From Corynebacterium incognita (lineage in GTDB: Bacteria; Actinomycetota; Actinomycetes; Mycobacteriales; Mycobacteriaceae): a DNA stretch of 64,000 bases. Each line of letters starts with the position of its first letter. Position 1 is the first letter of the stretch. This document shows, in pieces, positions 25,173 through 34,913 of the stretch. The stretch is taken from positions 806,001 to 870,000 of the forward strand of contig NZ_CP059404.1 in NCBI RefSeq assembly GCF_014217255.1, written 5' to 3'. Below the pieces are notes generated by a model that ran no database searches, had not been told where the DNA came from, and saw only the letters and a program-made list of their open reading frames with translations. Position numbers and translations under genes: made by a program.

Positions 25173-25868
25173 TTAGGCGTTGACGGAGCGCGCGAAAACC
25201 CCGGAGTACGTAGAGGGCTCAGCGCCGGCGGCGGCTGCCTTTTCCACGGCGCGGAGGAAATCGGCGGCCACCTTCTTGTCGTCAAGGTTGCGACCGGACA
25301 CTGAGAGGCGGACGGTGTTGCCGCGCCCGGCGCCGCGCTCAGCCGCGCGGATAATGTTCTTACGCCACCACTTGGCCGCGCCGAAGCCCTCACCGAAAGA
25401 CAGGTTTCGGGCCGCGTGCACCTCACCGGAGGCCAGCTCGTGGACGCCGCTGGACGACGCCGCGAAGGCGAAGTCGAACTCCGGGAGCACGTCCAGCGTG
25501 CCCGGGGACATCCGCCAGCGCGGCGGAGCGAAGATATCGAAATCGAAGCCCAGCGAGCTCATCTGCCGGGTGGCGCCCGCCAAACGCAGCTTCGCCTCGT
25601 GGGTGTCCAAGTTGGCGAACTCCGCGCGGCGGCCCTGCACGGCCTGGTCGAAGCCGTTCAGCATGAGCTCCCGGCCGCCGTCGCGCTGGTCGTGCAGCCA
25701 CTCGCGCGTGCCGGGGTCCTTGGCCAAGTGCCAGTTGCCGTCGATATGCGGCGCCACCAACAGCGCCACCGGAATCCCCGCTTTGTCCAGGGATTTTATG
25801 AGGCTAGCCGTATTCTTCCGGGTGTCGTTGAAAATACTGGAAATCGATACCAGGAGGTAGCCATGCAT
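25173..25868 (-). CDS. DUF2334 / polysaccharide-deacetylase-like protein
   Basis: DUF2334 proteins are related to the NodB-type polysaccharide deacetylases, but their substrates are mostly unknown. The 231-residue product begins MHGYLLVSISSIFNDTRKN and has a VALLVAPHIDGNWHLAKD strand with His and Asp in the usual metal-binding place. It also has LMLNGFDQAVQGRRAEF, FDFDIFAPPRWRMSPGTLDVL and VRLSVSGRNLDD. There is no signal peptide or TM segment, so it is probably cytoplasmic. The frame is open to 26123 inside ptrB, but homology starts at 25868. It lies 58 bp after ptrB on the same strand. Catalytic activity is inference. Confidence 0.78.
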   Translation of the reverse strand: MHGYLLVSISSIFNDTRKNTASLIKSLDKAGIPVALLVAPHIDGNWHLAKDPGTREWLHDQRDGGRELMLNGFDQAVQGRRAEFANLDTHEAKLRLAGATRQMSSLGFDFDIFAPPRWRMSPGTLDVLPEFDFAFAASSSGVHELASGEVHAARNLSFGEGFGAAKWWRKNIIRAAERGAGRGNTVRLSVSGRNLDDKKVAADFLRAVEKAAAAGAEPSTYSGVFARSVNA

Positions 25869-25926
25869 AACGGCCATTATCCCACAGGATTCCAGCGGGC
25901 GCGCGCTGAAACCTGTGAGGTCAACG

Positions 25927-28086
25927 CTAGGCCAGCTTGCCGGTGGCCTTGTTGATGATCCACGCGTACTCGTACGCGCCTTGCTTCCACCTGTCGTAGC
26001 GTCCAGAGACACCGCCGTGCCCGGCGGACATCTCCGTCTTGAGAAGGAACGTGCCGCCCGTTGCGGTGGCGCGCAGCTTAGCGATCCACTTCGCCGGCTC
26101 CACGTAAAGAACGCGGGTGTCATTCAGCGAGGTCACCGCCAGGATGTCGGGGTAGTCCTTGGCTTCCACGTTCTCGTACGGCGCGTAGGACGCCATATAG
26201 TCGTAGAACGCGGGTTCGTTGTACGGGTCGCCCCACTCGTCCCACTCGATGACGGTGAGCGGCAGCTCCGGCATGAGCATCGAAGTCAGCGGATCCACGA
26301 AAGGCACCACCGCCTGGATCCCCACGAAGCGGTCTGGGGCCATGTTGGCCACCGCGCCCATGAGCATTCCGCCTGCCGAGCCACCTTCGGCCACGAGCAT
26401 GTCTGGCCGCGTCAAGTCGCGGGCGATGAGGTTGTCGGCCACCGCGATGAAGTCCGTGAACGTGTTCTTCTTCTTATCCAGCTTGCCGTCCTCGTACCAA
26501 CCGCGCCCCATTTCGCCGCCGCCACGCACGTGCGCCACGGCGAAGATCATCCCGCGGTCTAGCAAGGAGAGTCGGGTGTAAGAGAACGCCGGGTCCGTCG
26601 TGGACTCGTACGAGCCGTAGCCGTAGAGCAGCATCGGGTTCGGTTTGGAGGTGTCCAGGTCCTTGCGGTGGATAATCGACACGGGGATTTCCACACCGTC
26701 AGGCGCCGTGGTCCACCAGCGGTAGGCGGTGTACTGCTCCGGGTCGTAGCCGCCCAGGACCTCCTGTTGTTTGAGCAACGTAAATTTGCCGTCGGCCACG
26801 CGATAGTCATACAGGCTCGCAGGCTCGATAAATGAACTGTAGCCCAGGCGGATAACGGGTGCATCCCATTCTGGGTTCCCCAACGCAGAAACGGTGTAGA
26901 GCTCTTCGTCGAATGTAATCTCGCGGAAGCTGCCGAAGCCTCCGTCGAGGCGCATGATACCCAATCGGCCGATGGCGTCGCGACGGTAGGCCACCACGAT
27001 CTGGTCGCGGTAGGTGTCCACGCCTTCCACGCGTACGTCCTCGCGGTGCGGCATGAGCACCTGCAGGTCCTGCAACGCAGGGAGCTTGTCGACGCCCACT
27101 GGAGTCGCGCCGACTTCAAAGTTGCGACCGGTGGCGTTGTGGGTGACCACCCAGTAGTCTTCGCCGTCCACGACGGCATGGTCCACCTCGTATTCCACAC
27201 CACGCTCGCGCGACCACAGGACTTCAAACTCACCCTCAGGGTTGTCTTGATCAAGCACCCACGTTTCCGACGTAATCTTCGACGCCACCTCGATAATGAG
27301 GTACTTCTCGCTGCGGGTGGCACCGACGCCCACGTTGAAGTGCGCGTCTTCCTCTTTGAACACCACAACGTCTTCGTCCTGGGAGGTGCCCACTTTGTGG
27401 CGCCACACGGTATCGGGGCGCCAGGCGTCGTCCACACGCTGGTAGAACAGGTACTCCTCCCCCACCCAGGTCGCGCCGTAGAAGATGCCCTCAAGCTTGT
27501 CGTCCAGCATGTCGCCGGTATCCAGGTCCTTGATGCGCAGCTCGAAACGTTCGTCACCCGCGGTGTCCACGGAGTACGCCAGCAGGCGGCCGCTCTTGGT
27601 GACGGAGGAGGCACCGAGGGAGAAGAACTCATGGCCGTCCGCGAGCTCGTTGAGGTCGAGGAGAACCTGTTCTCCTTCGGGGACGCCCTCTTCCGGGATC
27701 TGTGGCGGCACCCACGGGTCATGGCTGGCATCCACTGGGATCCGGCAGGAATAGCCGTAGTTCTTACCTTCCTCACTGCGGCCGTAATACCAATAATCGC
27801 CCGCGCGGGTGGGCACGGACATGTCCGTCTGCTTCACTCGGGACTTGATCTCTTCGAAGATGTTGTCCGTCAGCTCTTTGAGGTGCGCCGTCTGCGCCTC
27901 GGTGTAGGCGTTTTCGGCCTCGAGGTGGTCGCGCACCTCCGAAGATTCCTTATCGCGCAGCCACTCATAGTTGTCCACGAACTCGCGCCCGTGGAACGTC
28001 CTCGTGTGGGGTTTCGTCGCCGCTACCGGTGGCGTCTTGTCCGATGGCACGGCAGTGCCGGAGGTAGTCACATTGCTGTTATTCAT
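25927..28086 (-). CDS. ptrB: S9A prolyl oligopeptidase family, oligopeptidase B-like
   Basis: A serine peptidase that cleaves short peptides, usually after basic residues, in the cytoplasm. The 719-residue protein has an N-terminal seven-bladed propeller (about 70-430) and a C-terminal alpha/beta hydrolase. The hydrolase shows the family sequence LLYGYGSYEST, the nucleophile GGSAGGMLMG, an Asp in SLNDTRVLY and the His in SAGHGGVSGRYD. No signal peptide is present. TACCAT lies 8 nt before the ATG. purC ends 49 bp upstream on the same strand. Oligopeptidase B rather than prolyl oligopeptidase is suggested by overall similarity to PtrB; I could not check the S1 acidic pocket. Confidence 0.92.
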   Translation of the reverse strand: MNNSNVTTSGTAVPSDKTPPVAATKPHTRTFHGREFVDNYEWLRDKESSEVRDHLEAENAYTEAQTAHLKELTDNIFEEIKSRVKQTDMSVPTRAGDYWYYGRSEEGKNYGYSCRIPVDASHDPWVPPQIPEEGVPEGEQVLLDLNELADGHEFFSLGASSVTKSGRLLAYSVDTAGDERFELRIKDLDTGDMLDDKLEGIFYGATWVGEEYLFYQRVDDAWRPDTVWRHKVGTSQDEDVVVFKEEDAHFNVGVGATRSEKYLIIEVASKITSETWVLDQDNPEGEFEVLWSRERGVEYEVDHAVVDGEDYWVVTHNATGRNFEVGATPVGVDKLPALQDLQVLMPHREDVRVEGVDTYRDQIVVAYRRDAIGRLGIMRLDGGFGSFREITFDEELYTVSALGNPEWDAPVIRLGYSSFIEPASLYDYRVADGKFTLLKQQEVLGGYDPEQYTAYRWWTTAPDGVEIPVSIIHRKDLDTSKPNPMLLYGYGSYESTTDPAFSYTRLSLLDRGMIFAVAHVRGGGEMGRGWYEDGKLDKKKNTFTDFIAVADNLIARDLTRPDMLVAEGGSAGGMLMGAVANMAPDRFVGIQAVVPFVDPLTSMLMPELPLTVIEWDEWGDPYNEPAFYDYMASYAPYENVEAKDYPDILAVTSLNDTRVLYVEPAKWIAKLRATATGGTFLLKTEMSAGHGGVSGRYDRWKQGAYEYAWIINKATGKLA

Positions 28087-28094
28087 ACCGTCCC

Positions 28095-28100
28095 ATGGTA
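28095..28100 (-). promoter_or_regulatory. -10 element of ptrB
   Basis: TACCAT, then 8 nt, then ATG at 28086. It is weaker evidence than the 7-nt cases. Confidence 0.35.
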
Positions 28101-28135
28101 GCTACCCTCGGCACCCCGCTGCCGCGCGGCGAGAC

Positions 28136-29023
28136 TTAAGCGCCGGGCCAGTTGCTAAACGACGCCCCGGAGAGGCGCTCGTAGGCCTCGATGTAGCGGG
28201 CGCGGGTGGCGGCCACGACGTCGGCAGGCAGGTGCGGTGGCTGGGTCTCGCTGGCGGGGTCCCAGCCGGAGGCATCTGAGGTCAGCCAGTTGCGGACGTA
28301 CTGCTTGTCAAAGCTGGGCTGGACCCTGCCTTCCTCGAAGCCGTCCGCCGGCCAGTAGCGGGAGGAGTCTGGGGTGAGGACCTCATCGGCGAGTACCAGG
28401 GTGCCGTCGGCATCGAGGCCGAACTCGAACTTGGTGTCCGCGAGGATGATGCCCTTGTCCTCCGCAAGGTGCGCGGCGGCAGAGTAAATCTGCAGGGTGG
28501 CGTCCTTGAGCTGCTGGGCGCGCTCGGCGCCGAGCTTGTCCACAACCACTTCAAAGCTCACGTTCTCGTCATGGTCGCCCTGCTCCGCCTTGGTGGCTGG
28601 GGTGAAAATGGGCTCGGGCAGGCGCGAGGCCTCCCCCAGGCCGTCGGGAAGCGCGATGCCGCACACGGTGCCGGATGCCTGGTATTCCTTGAGGCCCGAA
28701 CCGGTGAGGAAGCCGCGGGCGACGCACTCGAAGGGCAACATCTCAAGCTTGTGGACGATGATGGCGCGACCCAAGACCTCCTCGGGGATGCGCGGGTCGT
28801 CGATAGGCCCGGCGAGGTGGTTGGGGAAGTCGATGGCGTCGAAGAAGAACATCGACGTCGCGGTGAGCACGCGGCCTTTGTCCGGAATAGCCGGTTCGAG
28901 CGCGAAGTCGTACGCCGAGATGCGGTCGGAGACCACCATGAGCAAGGTGGCGTCATCGACCTCGTAGATGTCGCGGACCTTGCCGGAGGCCAGGTGCTTG
29001 TAGTCGTTAAGCTGCGGGCGCAT
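28136..29023 (-). CDS. purC: SAICAR synthetase
   Basis: PurC joins aspartate to CAIR using ATP. The 295-residue protein starts [21 protein letters not shown], with the nucleotide-binding SGKVRDIY and the conserved [12 protein letters not shown], the [15 protein letters not shown] signature and DTKFEFGLD. This is the longer actinobacterial/yeast-like form rather than the 240-residue E. coli form. The frame continues to 29293 within purB but homology begins at ATG 29023, with AAAGGAAA 7-8 nt upstream. It lies 64 bp after purB. Identity is certain. Confidence 0.97.
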   Translation of the reverse strand: MRPQLNDYKHLASGKVRDIYEVDDATLLMVVSDRISAYDFALEPAIPDKGRVLTATSMFFFDAIDFPNHLAGPIDDPRIPEEVLGRAIIVHKLEMLPFECVARGFLTGSGLKEYQASGTVCGIALPDGLGEASRLPEPIFTPATKAEQGDHDENVSFEVVVDKLGAERAQQLKDATLQIYSAAAHLAEDKGIILADTKFEFGLDADGTLVLADEVLTPDSSRYWPADGFEEGRVQPSFDKQYVRNWLTSDASGWDPASETQPPHLPADVVAATRARYIEAYERLSGASFSNWPGA

Positions 29024-29087
29024 GGTGGGGTTTCCTTTGCGGTTATCGGGTGGGTGGTGTGGCCGGGCGGATGAGAGGCCGGGTGGA

Positions 29088-30518
29088 CTAGAGGATGTCG
29101 CCCGGGGTGTAGCGGGCGGCCTGCGGGTGCTCGGAGACCAGCTGGTTGACGCGGGCGAGCACCTGGGAGACCTGGGCCTCAGCGGCGCCGATGAACGCGT
29201 GCTTGTCCGCCAGGGCGGCATCGAGGGCCGCCTTGTCCATCGGCAGGCGCTCGTCAGCGGCGAGGCGCTCAATGAGATCCTGGTCGGCACCATTCTCGCG
29301 CATGTTGAGCGCGACGGCCACCGCGTTTTCCTTGATGACCTCGTGCGCGGTCTCGCGGCCGACGCCCGCGCGGACGGCGGCCATGAGGATGCGGGTGGTG
29401 GCCAAGAACGGCAGGTAGCGCTCCAGTTCGCGGTCGATCATCGCGGGGAAGGCACCGAACTCGTCGAGGACGGTGAGGAAGGTCTCAAACTGACCGTCCA
29501 GGGCGAAGAATGCGTCCGGCAAGGCCACGCGGCGCACGACGGAGCAGAACACGTCGCCTTCGTTCCACTGCTGGCCGGCCAGGTCCGCCACCATGGTGAG
29601 GTAGCCACGCAGGATGACCTGCAGGCCGCCGACGCGCTCGCAGGAGCGAGCGTTCATCTTGTGTGGCATGGCCGAGGAGCCGACCTGTCCCTCCTTGAAG
29701 CCTTCGGTCACGGTCTCATTGCCGGCCATGAGGCGGATGGTGGTGGCCAGGGAGCTCGGGGCGGAGCCCAGCTCCACGAGCGCGGACACGGCGTCGAAGT
29801 CCAGGGAGCGCGGGTATACCTGACCCACGGAGTTGAAGATGCGGCTGAATCCGAGGTGATCCGCGATGCCGGTTTCCAGCGACGCCAGCTTGTCCTGGGA
29901 GCCGCCGAGAAGATCCAGCATGTCTTGCGCGGTACCCATTGGCCCCTTGATGCCGCGCAGCGGGTAGCGAGCCAACAGAGATTCAGTGCGCTCGATGGCC
30001 AGCAGCATCTCATCCGCGGCGGAGGCAAAGCGCTTACCTAAGGTGGTGGCCTGCGCGGCCACGTTGTGGGAGCGGCCCGCCATGACCAGAGACTGGTAGT
30101 TGCCGGCGTGCTCGCCGATGCGGGCGACCACGGCGATGGCCTTGTCCCGCAGCAACTGCAGGGAGCGCATGATCTGCAGCTGCTCTACGTTCTCGGTGAG
30201 GTCGCGGCTGGTCATGCCCTTGTGGATGTGCTCGTGGCCAGCGAGCGCGTTGAATTCCTCGATGCGCGCCTTGACGTCGTGGCGGGTTACTCGCTCGCGG
30301 GCGGCGATGGATTCCAGGTCCACCTGGCCGATCACGGCTTCGTAGGCGGCGATGGCCTCGGCGGGGATGTCGATGCCCAGATCCTTCTGCGCCTTCATCA
30401 CGGCGATCCAGAGCTGACGCTCCAGGATGATCTTGTGCTCCGCGCTCCAGAGGTTGGACAACTCCGGGGAGGCGTAGCGGGCGGACAGGACGTTGGGAAT
30501 CTGCATCTTCTCGGTCAC
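29088..30518 (-). CDS. purB: Adenylosuccinate lyase
   Basis: PurB releases fumarate at two purine steps (SAICAR to AICAR, adenylosuccinate to AMP). The 476-residue protein begins [20 protein letters not shown]. It has [28 protein letters not shown], and the fumarase/aspartase-superfamily signature [12 protein letters not shown] with the mobile catalytic loop Ser. Two starts are possible: GTG 30518 and ATG 30506. AATAAT lies exactly 7 nt before the GTG, so I favour it. Between purD and purB are 62 bp. Identity is certain; the start is likely. Confidence 0.96.
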   Translation of the reverse strand: MTEKMQIPNVLSARYASPELSNLWSAEHKIILERQLWIAVMKAQKDLGIDIPAEAIAAYEAVIGQVDLESIAARERVTRHDVKARIEEFNALAGHEHIHKGMTSRDLTENVEQLQIMRSLQLLRDKAIAVVARIGEHAGNYQSLVMAGRSHNVAAQATTLGKRFASAADEMLLAIERTESLLARYPLRGIKGPMGTAQDMLDLLGGSQDKLASLETGIADHLGFSRIFNSVGQVYPRSLDFDAVSALVELGSAPSSLATTIRLMAGNETVTEGFKEGQVGSSAMPHKMNARSCERVGGLQVILRGYLTMVADLAGQQWNEGDVFCSVVRRVALPDAFFALDGQFETFLTVLDEFGAFPAMIDRELERYLPFLATTRILMAAVRAGVGRETAHEVIKENAVAVALNMRENGADQDLIERLAADERLPMDKAALDAALADKHAFIGAAEAQVSQVLARVNQLVSEHPQAARYTPGDIL

Positions 30519-30525
30519 GCCGATT

Positions 30526-30531
30526 ATTATT
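30526..30531 (-). promoter_or_regulatory. -10 element of purB
   Basis: AATAAT (one base from TATAAT), then 7 nt, then GTG at 30518. It would make purB independently transcribed. Confidence 0.5.
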
Positions 30532-30580
30532 CCACGTCCGCTCGATACGCACGACATTCCTGGCGGATAACCTCGCCCCT

Positions 30581-31870
30581 TTAGGGGATGCTGATGCCGC
30601 CGTTGGCTGCCTTCAGACCGATGTCCTTGCGGTAGAAGCTGCCGGGCATCTCGACGCCCTCGATGACTTCGTAGGCCGCCGCCCGGGCGTCTTCGAGGGT
30701 TGCGCCCTTGCCCAGGATGCTGAGCACGCGGCCGCCGTTGGCGACGAACTGGCCGTCGGTGTTCGCTTCCGCGAGCGCTGAGCCCGCGTGAAGAATCTTG
30801 GCCGGGTCGTCGAGGTCCGGCGAGGTGATGGTCGCGCCCTTCTGGGGGTTGTCCGGGTAGCCTTCGGCGGCGAGCACCACGGTCAGCGCGTAGCCGTCTT
30901 CCCATTCCAGCGGTGGGAGCTCAGCGAGCTTACCGGTGGCCACTGCGTTGAGGGCCTCGCCCAGCGGGGACTTCAGCATGGACAGCACCGGCTGGGTCTC
31001 CGGGTCGCCGAAGCGGCAGTTGAACTCCACCACCGCGGGGCCTTCCGCGCCCCATGCCAGACCGGCGTAGAGAAGGCCGGAATAAGGCACGCCGCGGGCG
31101 GCCATCTCCTTGGCCACGGGCACGCAGACCTCGTCCACGATGCGCTGCACGCCGTCCTCGGGCAGCCACGGCAACGGCGTGTAGGCGCCCATGCCGCCGG
31201 TATTGGGGCCCTCGTCGTTGTCGTAGGCGCGCTTGTGATCCTGCGCCGGCAGGAGCGGGACCACGGTCTCGCCGTCGACGAGGCAGAACAGAGACACCTC
31301 CGGGCCATCCAGGAAGGACTCCAGCAGCACCGGGTTGCCGGCGGCGTGGACGGCGAAGACGTGCTGGCGCGCCGCCGCGCGATCCGCGGTGACCACAACG
31401 CCCTTTCCGCCGGCCAGGCCGTCGTCTTTCACCACGTACATGGGCCCGAAGTTGTCCAGTGCGCGCTCCACGGCGTCATCAGTGGAATCCGGAAGCACCT
31501 GCTCCGCCCGCGCGGTAGCCACCCCGGCGGCGGCCATGACGTCCTTGGCAAACGCCTTGGAACCCTCAATCTGGGCAGCGGCCTTGCTGGGGCCGAACAC
31601 GGCAAAACCTGCCTCGCGCACAGCGTCGCTCACCCCGGCCACCAATGGGATCTCCGGGCCGATGACCACGAGGTCGGCCGAGATTTCGCGCGCGAGCGCC
31701 ACCATGGCGTCCGCGTTGGCGACGTCACGTGCTTCCGGGTGGCAGGTGGCTTGCGCCGCCATGCCCGGGTTGCCCGGCGCGGCATGCACCTCCTTGACTG
31801 CGGGATCGGAGGCCAGGCCTTTGACGAGGGCGTGTTCACGGCCGCCCGAGCCGATAACGAGGATGCGCAT
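30581..31870 (-). CDS. purD: Phosphoribosylamine-glycine ligase (GAR synthetase)
   Basis: PurD joins glycine to phosphoribosylamine, step 2 of purine synthesis. The 429-residue ATP-grasp protein starts [15 protein letters not shown] and has [19 protein letters not shown], the [14 protein letters not shown] strand, [14 protein letters not shown] and [14 protein letters not shown]. An in-frame ATG nine bases earlier (31879) overlaps the -10 hexamer TAGAAT, so it cannot be on the main transcript and the start is 31870. It is divergent from the HIT gene across 30 bp. Identity is certain. Confidence 0.97.
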   Translation of the reverse strand: MRILVIGSGGREHALVKGLASDPAVKEVHAAPGNPGMAAQATCHPEARDVANADAMVALAREISADLVVIGPEIPLVAGVSDAVREAGFAVFGPSKAAAQIEGSKAFAKDVMAAAGVATARAEQVLPDSTDDAVERALDNFGPMYVVKDDGLAGGKGVVVTADRAAARQHVFAVHAAGNPVLLESFLDGPEVSLFCLVDGETVVPLLPAQDHKRAYDNDEGPNTGGMGAYTPLPWLPEDGVQRIVDEVCVPVAKEMAARGVPYSGLLYAGLAWGAEGPAVVEFNCRFGDPETQPVLSMLKSPLGEALNAVATGKLAELPPLEWEDGYALTVVLAAEGYPDNPQKGATITSPDLDDPAKILHAGSALAEANTDGQFVANGGRVLSILGKGATLEDARAAAYEVIEGVEMPGSFYRKDIGLKAANGGISIP

Positions 31871-31877
31871 GGGTGTC

Positions 31878-31883
31878 ATTCTA
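31878..31883 (-). promoter_or_regulatory. -10 element of purD
   Basis: TAGAAT, then 7 nt, then ATG at 31870. It overlaps the alternative upstream ATG and so decides the start. Confidence 0.7.
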
Positions 31884-31887
31884 GCGG

Positions 31888-31893
31888 TAGCCT
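31888..31893 (+). promoter_or_regulatory. -10 element of the HIT gene
   Basis: TAGCCT, then 7 nt, then ATG at 31901. It lies back-to-back with the purD -10, 4 bp apart. Confidence 0.6.
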
Positions 31894-31900
31894 GGGTGCC

Positions 31901-32320
31901 ATGGCTTCTGTATTTACCAAGATCATCAACGGCGAGCTACCCGGGCGTTTTGTTTACCGCGACGAGACCGTGGTGGCGTTTTTGACCATCGAGCCGCTGC
32001 GCTACGGACACACGCTGGTGGTCCCCATCAAAGAGGTGGACAAGTGGACCGACCTAGACGCCGCTACCTGGGCGCACCTCAACGAGGTGGCGCAGAAGGT
32101 GGGCCAGGCCTGCATCGAGTCCTTCGGCACGCCGCGCGCGGGCTACATCATCGCCGGTTTTGACGTCCCGCACACTCACATTCACGTTTTCCCCACGGAG
32201 AAAATGAGCGAGTACGACTTCAGCAAGGCAATGGCCATGGACGCCACCGACGACGCCACGATGGACGACGCCGCAGCCAAGCTTCGCGACGCCCTGGGCA
32301 CCACCGAGCAGTTCTCCTAG
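31901..32320 (+). CDS. HIT-family nucleotide hydrolase or transferase
   Basis: HIT proteins hydrolyse nucleotide phosphoramidates or related nucleotides. The 139-residue product begins [22 protein letters not shown]. It has the [11 protein letters not shown] segment and the catalytic triad motif HTHIHVFP near residue 90, whose middle His is the nucleophile. The frame is open far upstream through purD antisense, but homology and the leaderless-type promoter fix ATG 31901. It is convergent with phoS, with only 3 bp between stops. The exact substrate is unknown. Confidence 0.93.
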   Translation: MASVFTKIINGELPGRFVYRDETVVAFLTIEPLRYGHTLVVPIKEVDKWTDLDAATWAHLNEVAQKVGQACIESFGTPRAGYIIAGFDVPHTHIHVFPTEKMSEYDFSKAMAMDATDDATMDDAAAKLRDALGTTEQFS

Positions 32321-32323
32321 ACC

Positions 32324-34069
32324 TTAGCTGTGCTCACCCGTGGAGGGGTGCTCCTCGTATTCCTCGAAACGCGGAATACGCACCGTGAAGGTGGAGCCCT
32401 CCCCTACGGCGGACGAGACCGTCACCGAGCCGTCGTGTTGTTCCACGATGGACTTCACGATGGCCAATCCGAGGCCTGAGCCGCCCGTGCCGCGGGTGCG
32501 CGAGGTGTCCTCGCGATAGAAGCGCTCGAAGATGTGCGCGGCGACGTCCGGGGGCATGCCCTTGCCGTTGTCCGCGACGTCGATAAGCACGTCCTTGGAA
32601 TCGCGCCGGAGCTGTACTTTGATGGTGGCCTCCTCGCCGCCGTGGCGCAGGGCGTTGACGATGAGGTTGAGCAGCACCTGGTGCAGGCGCTCCGCGTCGC
32701 CCTTAATGACCGGCAACGAGCTGACCTTGTTCACCACTTCCACCGTGCGGCCCGGGTGCGCCGCGCGGGCGGTTGAGGCGGCGGCGAGCGCGACCTCCAG
32801 GACGTCGATAGTCCGCATGTCCAACCGGGATCCCTCGGCGCGAGTGAGCGCCAAAAGGTCTTCCACCAGCAAGGACATGCGGTGGGATTCGTCTTCTACC
32901 TTGTTCAGAACCAGGTCAATGTCCTTCGTGGCGCCGGAGCGGTAGAGCTCCGTGTAACCTCGCAAGCTCGTCAAAGGGGTGCGGAGTTCGTGGGACGCGT
33001 CGCCGACGAAGCGGCGCATCTGCTGCTCCTTGGACTGGGCTTCCACGATGGATTCCTGCAGGCGCGAGAGCATGACGTTCAGCGCCGCGGACAACTGCCC
33101 CACCTCGGTGTTGAGCGGCCATTCGGGCACGCGCTTATCGACGTCGCCCTTAGCAATCTGCGCCGCGGTGCGTTCCACCACACTCAGTGGTCGCAGCGCG
33201 CGCCGGATCAGGGTGGTAGCCATCACCGCAATTATCGCCAGCACCACGATAGAGATGAACGCCTGGATAAACGCCAGGCCGCGCAGGACGTTGTTTTCCC
33301 GGTCGAGGTTTTTGGCCACCACCGTGATGGTGGCGTCACCCTCGGTGGCCATGCCGCGCCACTGGGAATTGTTGAGCGCGTCATCGACGGAACCGACGTT
33401 CTGCGGTTGGCTGCCGATGACGAGGTCTTTGACTTCCGGGGTGCTGCCGCGGTCATTGAACACTTGGACGGTGCCGTCGGGAAAGACCTTGATGACGCAG
33501 AAATCCGAAGGCGGCCGGGCCGCGGCGTTCGCGCTAAATAGGTCCGAGTTCTGCGCCCAGCCGCTCATGGCACCGCGGAGATCGTCGTCGACCCGCTCAT
33601 AAGACACGTCGCGCATAATCGAATAAACCGCGACCGACGAGACCATCAGGCCGAAGCCTGCGACGGTCACGATAAGCATGACCAGCAGCGTGCGCAGCGG
33701 AAAGTCGACCTGGAAACGCCGTGCCCCAGATCGATGACTGTTGCCGTTTCTCCGGGTTCGTCTCCGCGCCTGTTTGCCTTGGCGCTCGCCGTCAGGCGCG
33801 CCCGATGCGGCGTCCCCGCCGACCGACGCTGCATCGGCAAACGATTCTTCACCATCGTCGTGGGCGTCGTCGCCAGTCACGGCGTGGGCGGGTGCGATCA
33901 CCGCACCGATTGTTGGTCCCTCCGGATCCATCTCGCCAGCTTCTATTACGCCAGAGTGGAGCGGCGTCTCCTCGTCGGAAACAGACGGCACCGACGCGGC
34001 GCTAGCACCGAGAGGAGACTGCTCCCCGCGGCGTCGGAAGCGCGAAAATAGGGACATAATGTCCGTCAC
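32324..34069 (-). CDS. phoS: Sensor histidine kinase PhoS (phosphate starvation)
   Basis: The membrane kinase of the phosphate-starvation system phosphorylates the response regulator encoded just upstream. The 581-residue protein has a long acidic and basic cytoplasmic N-tail (1-115) and TM1 (about 118-142, LLVMLIVTVAGFGLMV). A sensor domain with FCVIKVFPDGTVQVF, TM2 (about 270-293) and a HAMP segment follow. The phosphoacceptor box is FVGDASHELRTPLTSL, with ATPase motifs NALRHGGEEAT, DNGKGMP and GSGLGLAIVKSIV. The pair followed by pqo matches, as I recall it, the phoS-phoR-pqo arrangement of C. glutamicum. That synteny, not a phosphate-sensing motif, supports the specific name. Eight bases separate it from phoR. 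Confidence 0.88.
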   Translation of the reverse strand: MTDIMSLFSRFRRRGEQSPLGASAASVPSVSDEETPLHSGVIEAGEMDPEGPTIGAVIAPAHAVTGDDAHDDGEESFADAASVGGDAASGAPDGERQGKQARRRTRRNGNSHRSGARRFQVDFPLRTLLVMLIVTVAGFGLMVSSVAVYSIMRDVSYERVDDDLRGAMSGWAQNSDLFSANAAARPPSDFCVIKVFPDGTVQVFNDRGSTPEVKDLVIGSQPQNVGSVDDALNNSQWRGMATEGDATITVVAKNLDRENNVLRGLAFIQAFISIVVLAIIAVMATTLIRRALRPLSVVERTAAQIAKGDVDKRVPEWPLNTEVGQLSAALNVMLSRLQESIVEAQSKEQQMRRFVGDASHELRTPLTSLRGYTELYRSGATKDIDLVLNKVEDESHRMSLLVEDLLALTRAEGSRLDMRTIDVLEVALAAASTARAAHPGRTVEVVNKVSSLPVIKGDAERLHQVLLNLIVNALRHGGEEATIKVQLRRDSKDVLIDVADNGKGMPPDVAAHIFERFYREDTSRTRGTGGSGLGLAIVKSIVEQHDGSVTVSSAVGEGSTFTVRIPRFEEYEEHPSTGEHS

Positions 34070-34077
34070 GGTCGGGT

Positions 34078-34794
34078 TTACTGACGCGGCTTACGCAGCA
34101 CGTAACCCACACCACGTACGGTGTGAATGAGCGGTGTGTCGCCGGTATCCACCTTGCGGCGCAGGTAGGAAATGTAGGACTCCACAACGTTGCCATCGCC
34201 GCCGAAGTCGTAGTGCCACACGTTGTCCAGAATCTTCGACTTGGACAGCACGACCTCCGCGTTGAGCATGAGGTAGCGCAGGAGGTTGAACTCCGTCGGC
34301 GAGAGCTCGATGAGCTCGCCGCCCTTGGTCACCTCGTGGGTGTCGTCGTTGAGCTCGAGGTCGTGGTAGGTCACGGTAGCCGACTGCGGGGACTCATCCG
34401 CGATCGCGCCACGGCGCAGGATAACGCGCAGTCGGGTAATGACTTCTTCCAGGCTAAACGGCTTGGTGACGTAATCATCTGCGCCGATGGTCAGACCGTG
34501 GATGCGCTGATCCACGCTGTCCTTGGCGGTCAGGTACAGCACCGGGCCGTCGAGGCCCTCTGCGCGGAGCTTGCCCAGCAGCTCGAAACCGTCCATTCCG
34601 GGCATCATGACGTCCAAGATGTAGGCGTCGGGCTGGAACTCGCGGGCGATGCGCAGTGCGTCAGCGCCGGAGTTGGCAGTGCGTACGTCGAAGTCTTGGA
34701 ACTTCAAGCTCACCGTGAGCAATTCCACGATGTTGGGCTCGTCATCGACGACGAGGACTTTGACGAGTTGGCCAGTGTTGTTGTCTTCCATCAC
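34078..34794 (-). CDS. phoR: OmpR-family response regulator PhoR (phosphate starvation)
   Basis: This response regulator activates phosphate-scavenging genes such as pstSCAB and secreted nucleases or phosphatases in C. glutamicum. The 238-residue protein has a receiver domain (LVVDDEPNIVELL, phospho-Asp in YILDVMMPGMDG, Lys in LTAKDS) and a winged-helix DNA-binding domain (ELSPTEFNLLRYLMLN, VVESYISYLRRKVD, HTVRGVGYVLR). The first codons read GTG-ATG; either could start, with GGAAG about 9 nt upstream of the GTG. An 11-bp tandem repeat resembling the PHO boxes lies 80-101 bp upstream, compatible with autoregulation. The name rests on synteny with phoS and pqo and on the two predicted target sites in this window. 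Confidence 0.88.
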   Translation of the reverse strand: MMEDNNTGQLVKVLVVDDEPNIVELLTVSLKFQDFDVRTANSGADALRIAREFQPDAYILDVMMPGMDGFELLGKLRAEGLDGPVLYLTAKDSVDQRIHGLTIGADDYVTKPFSLEEVITRLRVILRRGAIADESPQSATVTYHDLELNDDTHEVTKGGELIELSPTEFNLLRYLMLNAEVVLSKSKILDNVWHYDFGGDGNVVESYISYLRRKVDTGDTPLIHTVRGVGYVLRKPRQ

Positions 34795-34873
34795 TTCTAC
34801 TTCCAGCTAGCTTCAAAATACATTCAATGGACCTTCAATAGATGCAGTATGCCACGCCGGTTTCCGAGCACAC

Positions 34874-34895
34874 TGAACGGTTCCTGAAAGGTTAC
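34874..34895 (-). promoter_or_regulatory. 11-bp tandem repeat upstream of phoR (possible autoregulatory site)
   Basis: Two adjacent units, TGAACGGTTCC and TGAAAGGTTAC on the + strand, agree at 9 of 11 bases. Read toward phoR the second unit gives TAACCTTT, as in the pstS PHO box. The match to the box consensus is weaker than at pstS. Confidence 0.35.
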
Positions 34896-34913
34896 TGGAC
34901 GCCCTGCTGGTCC

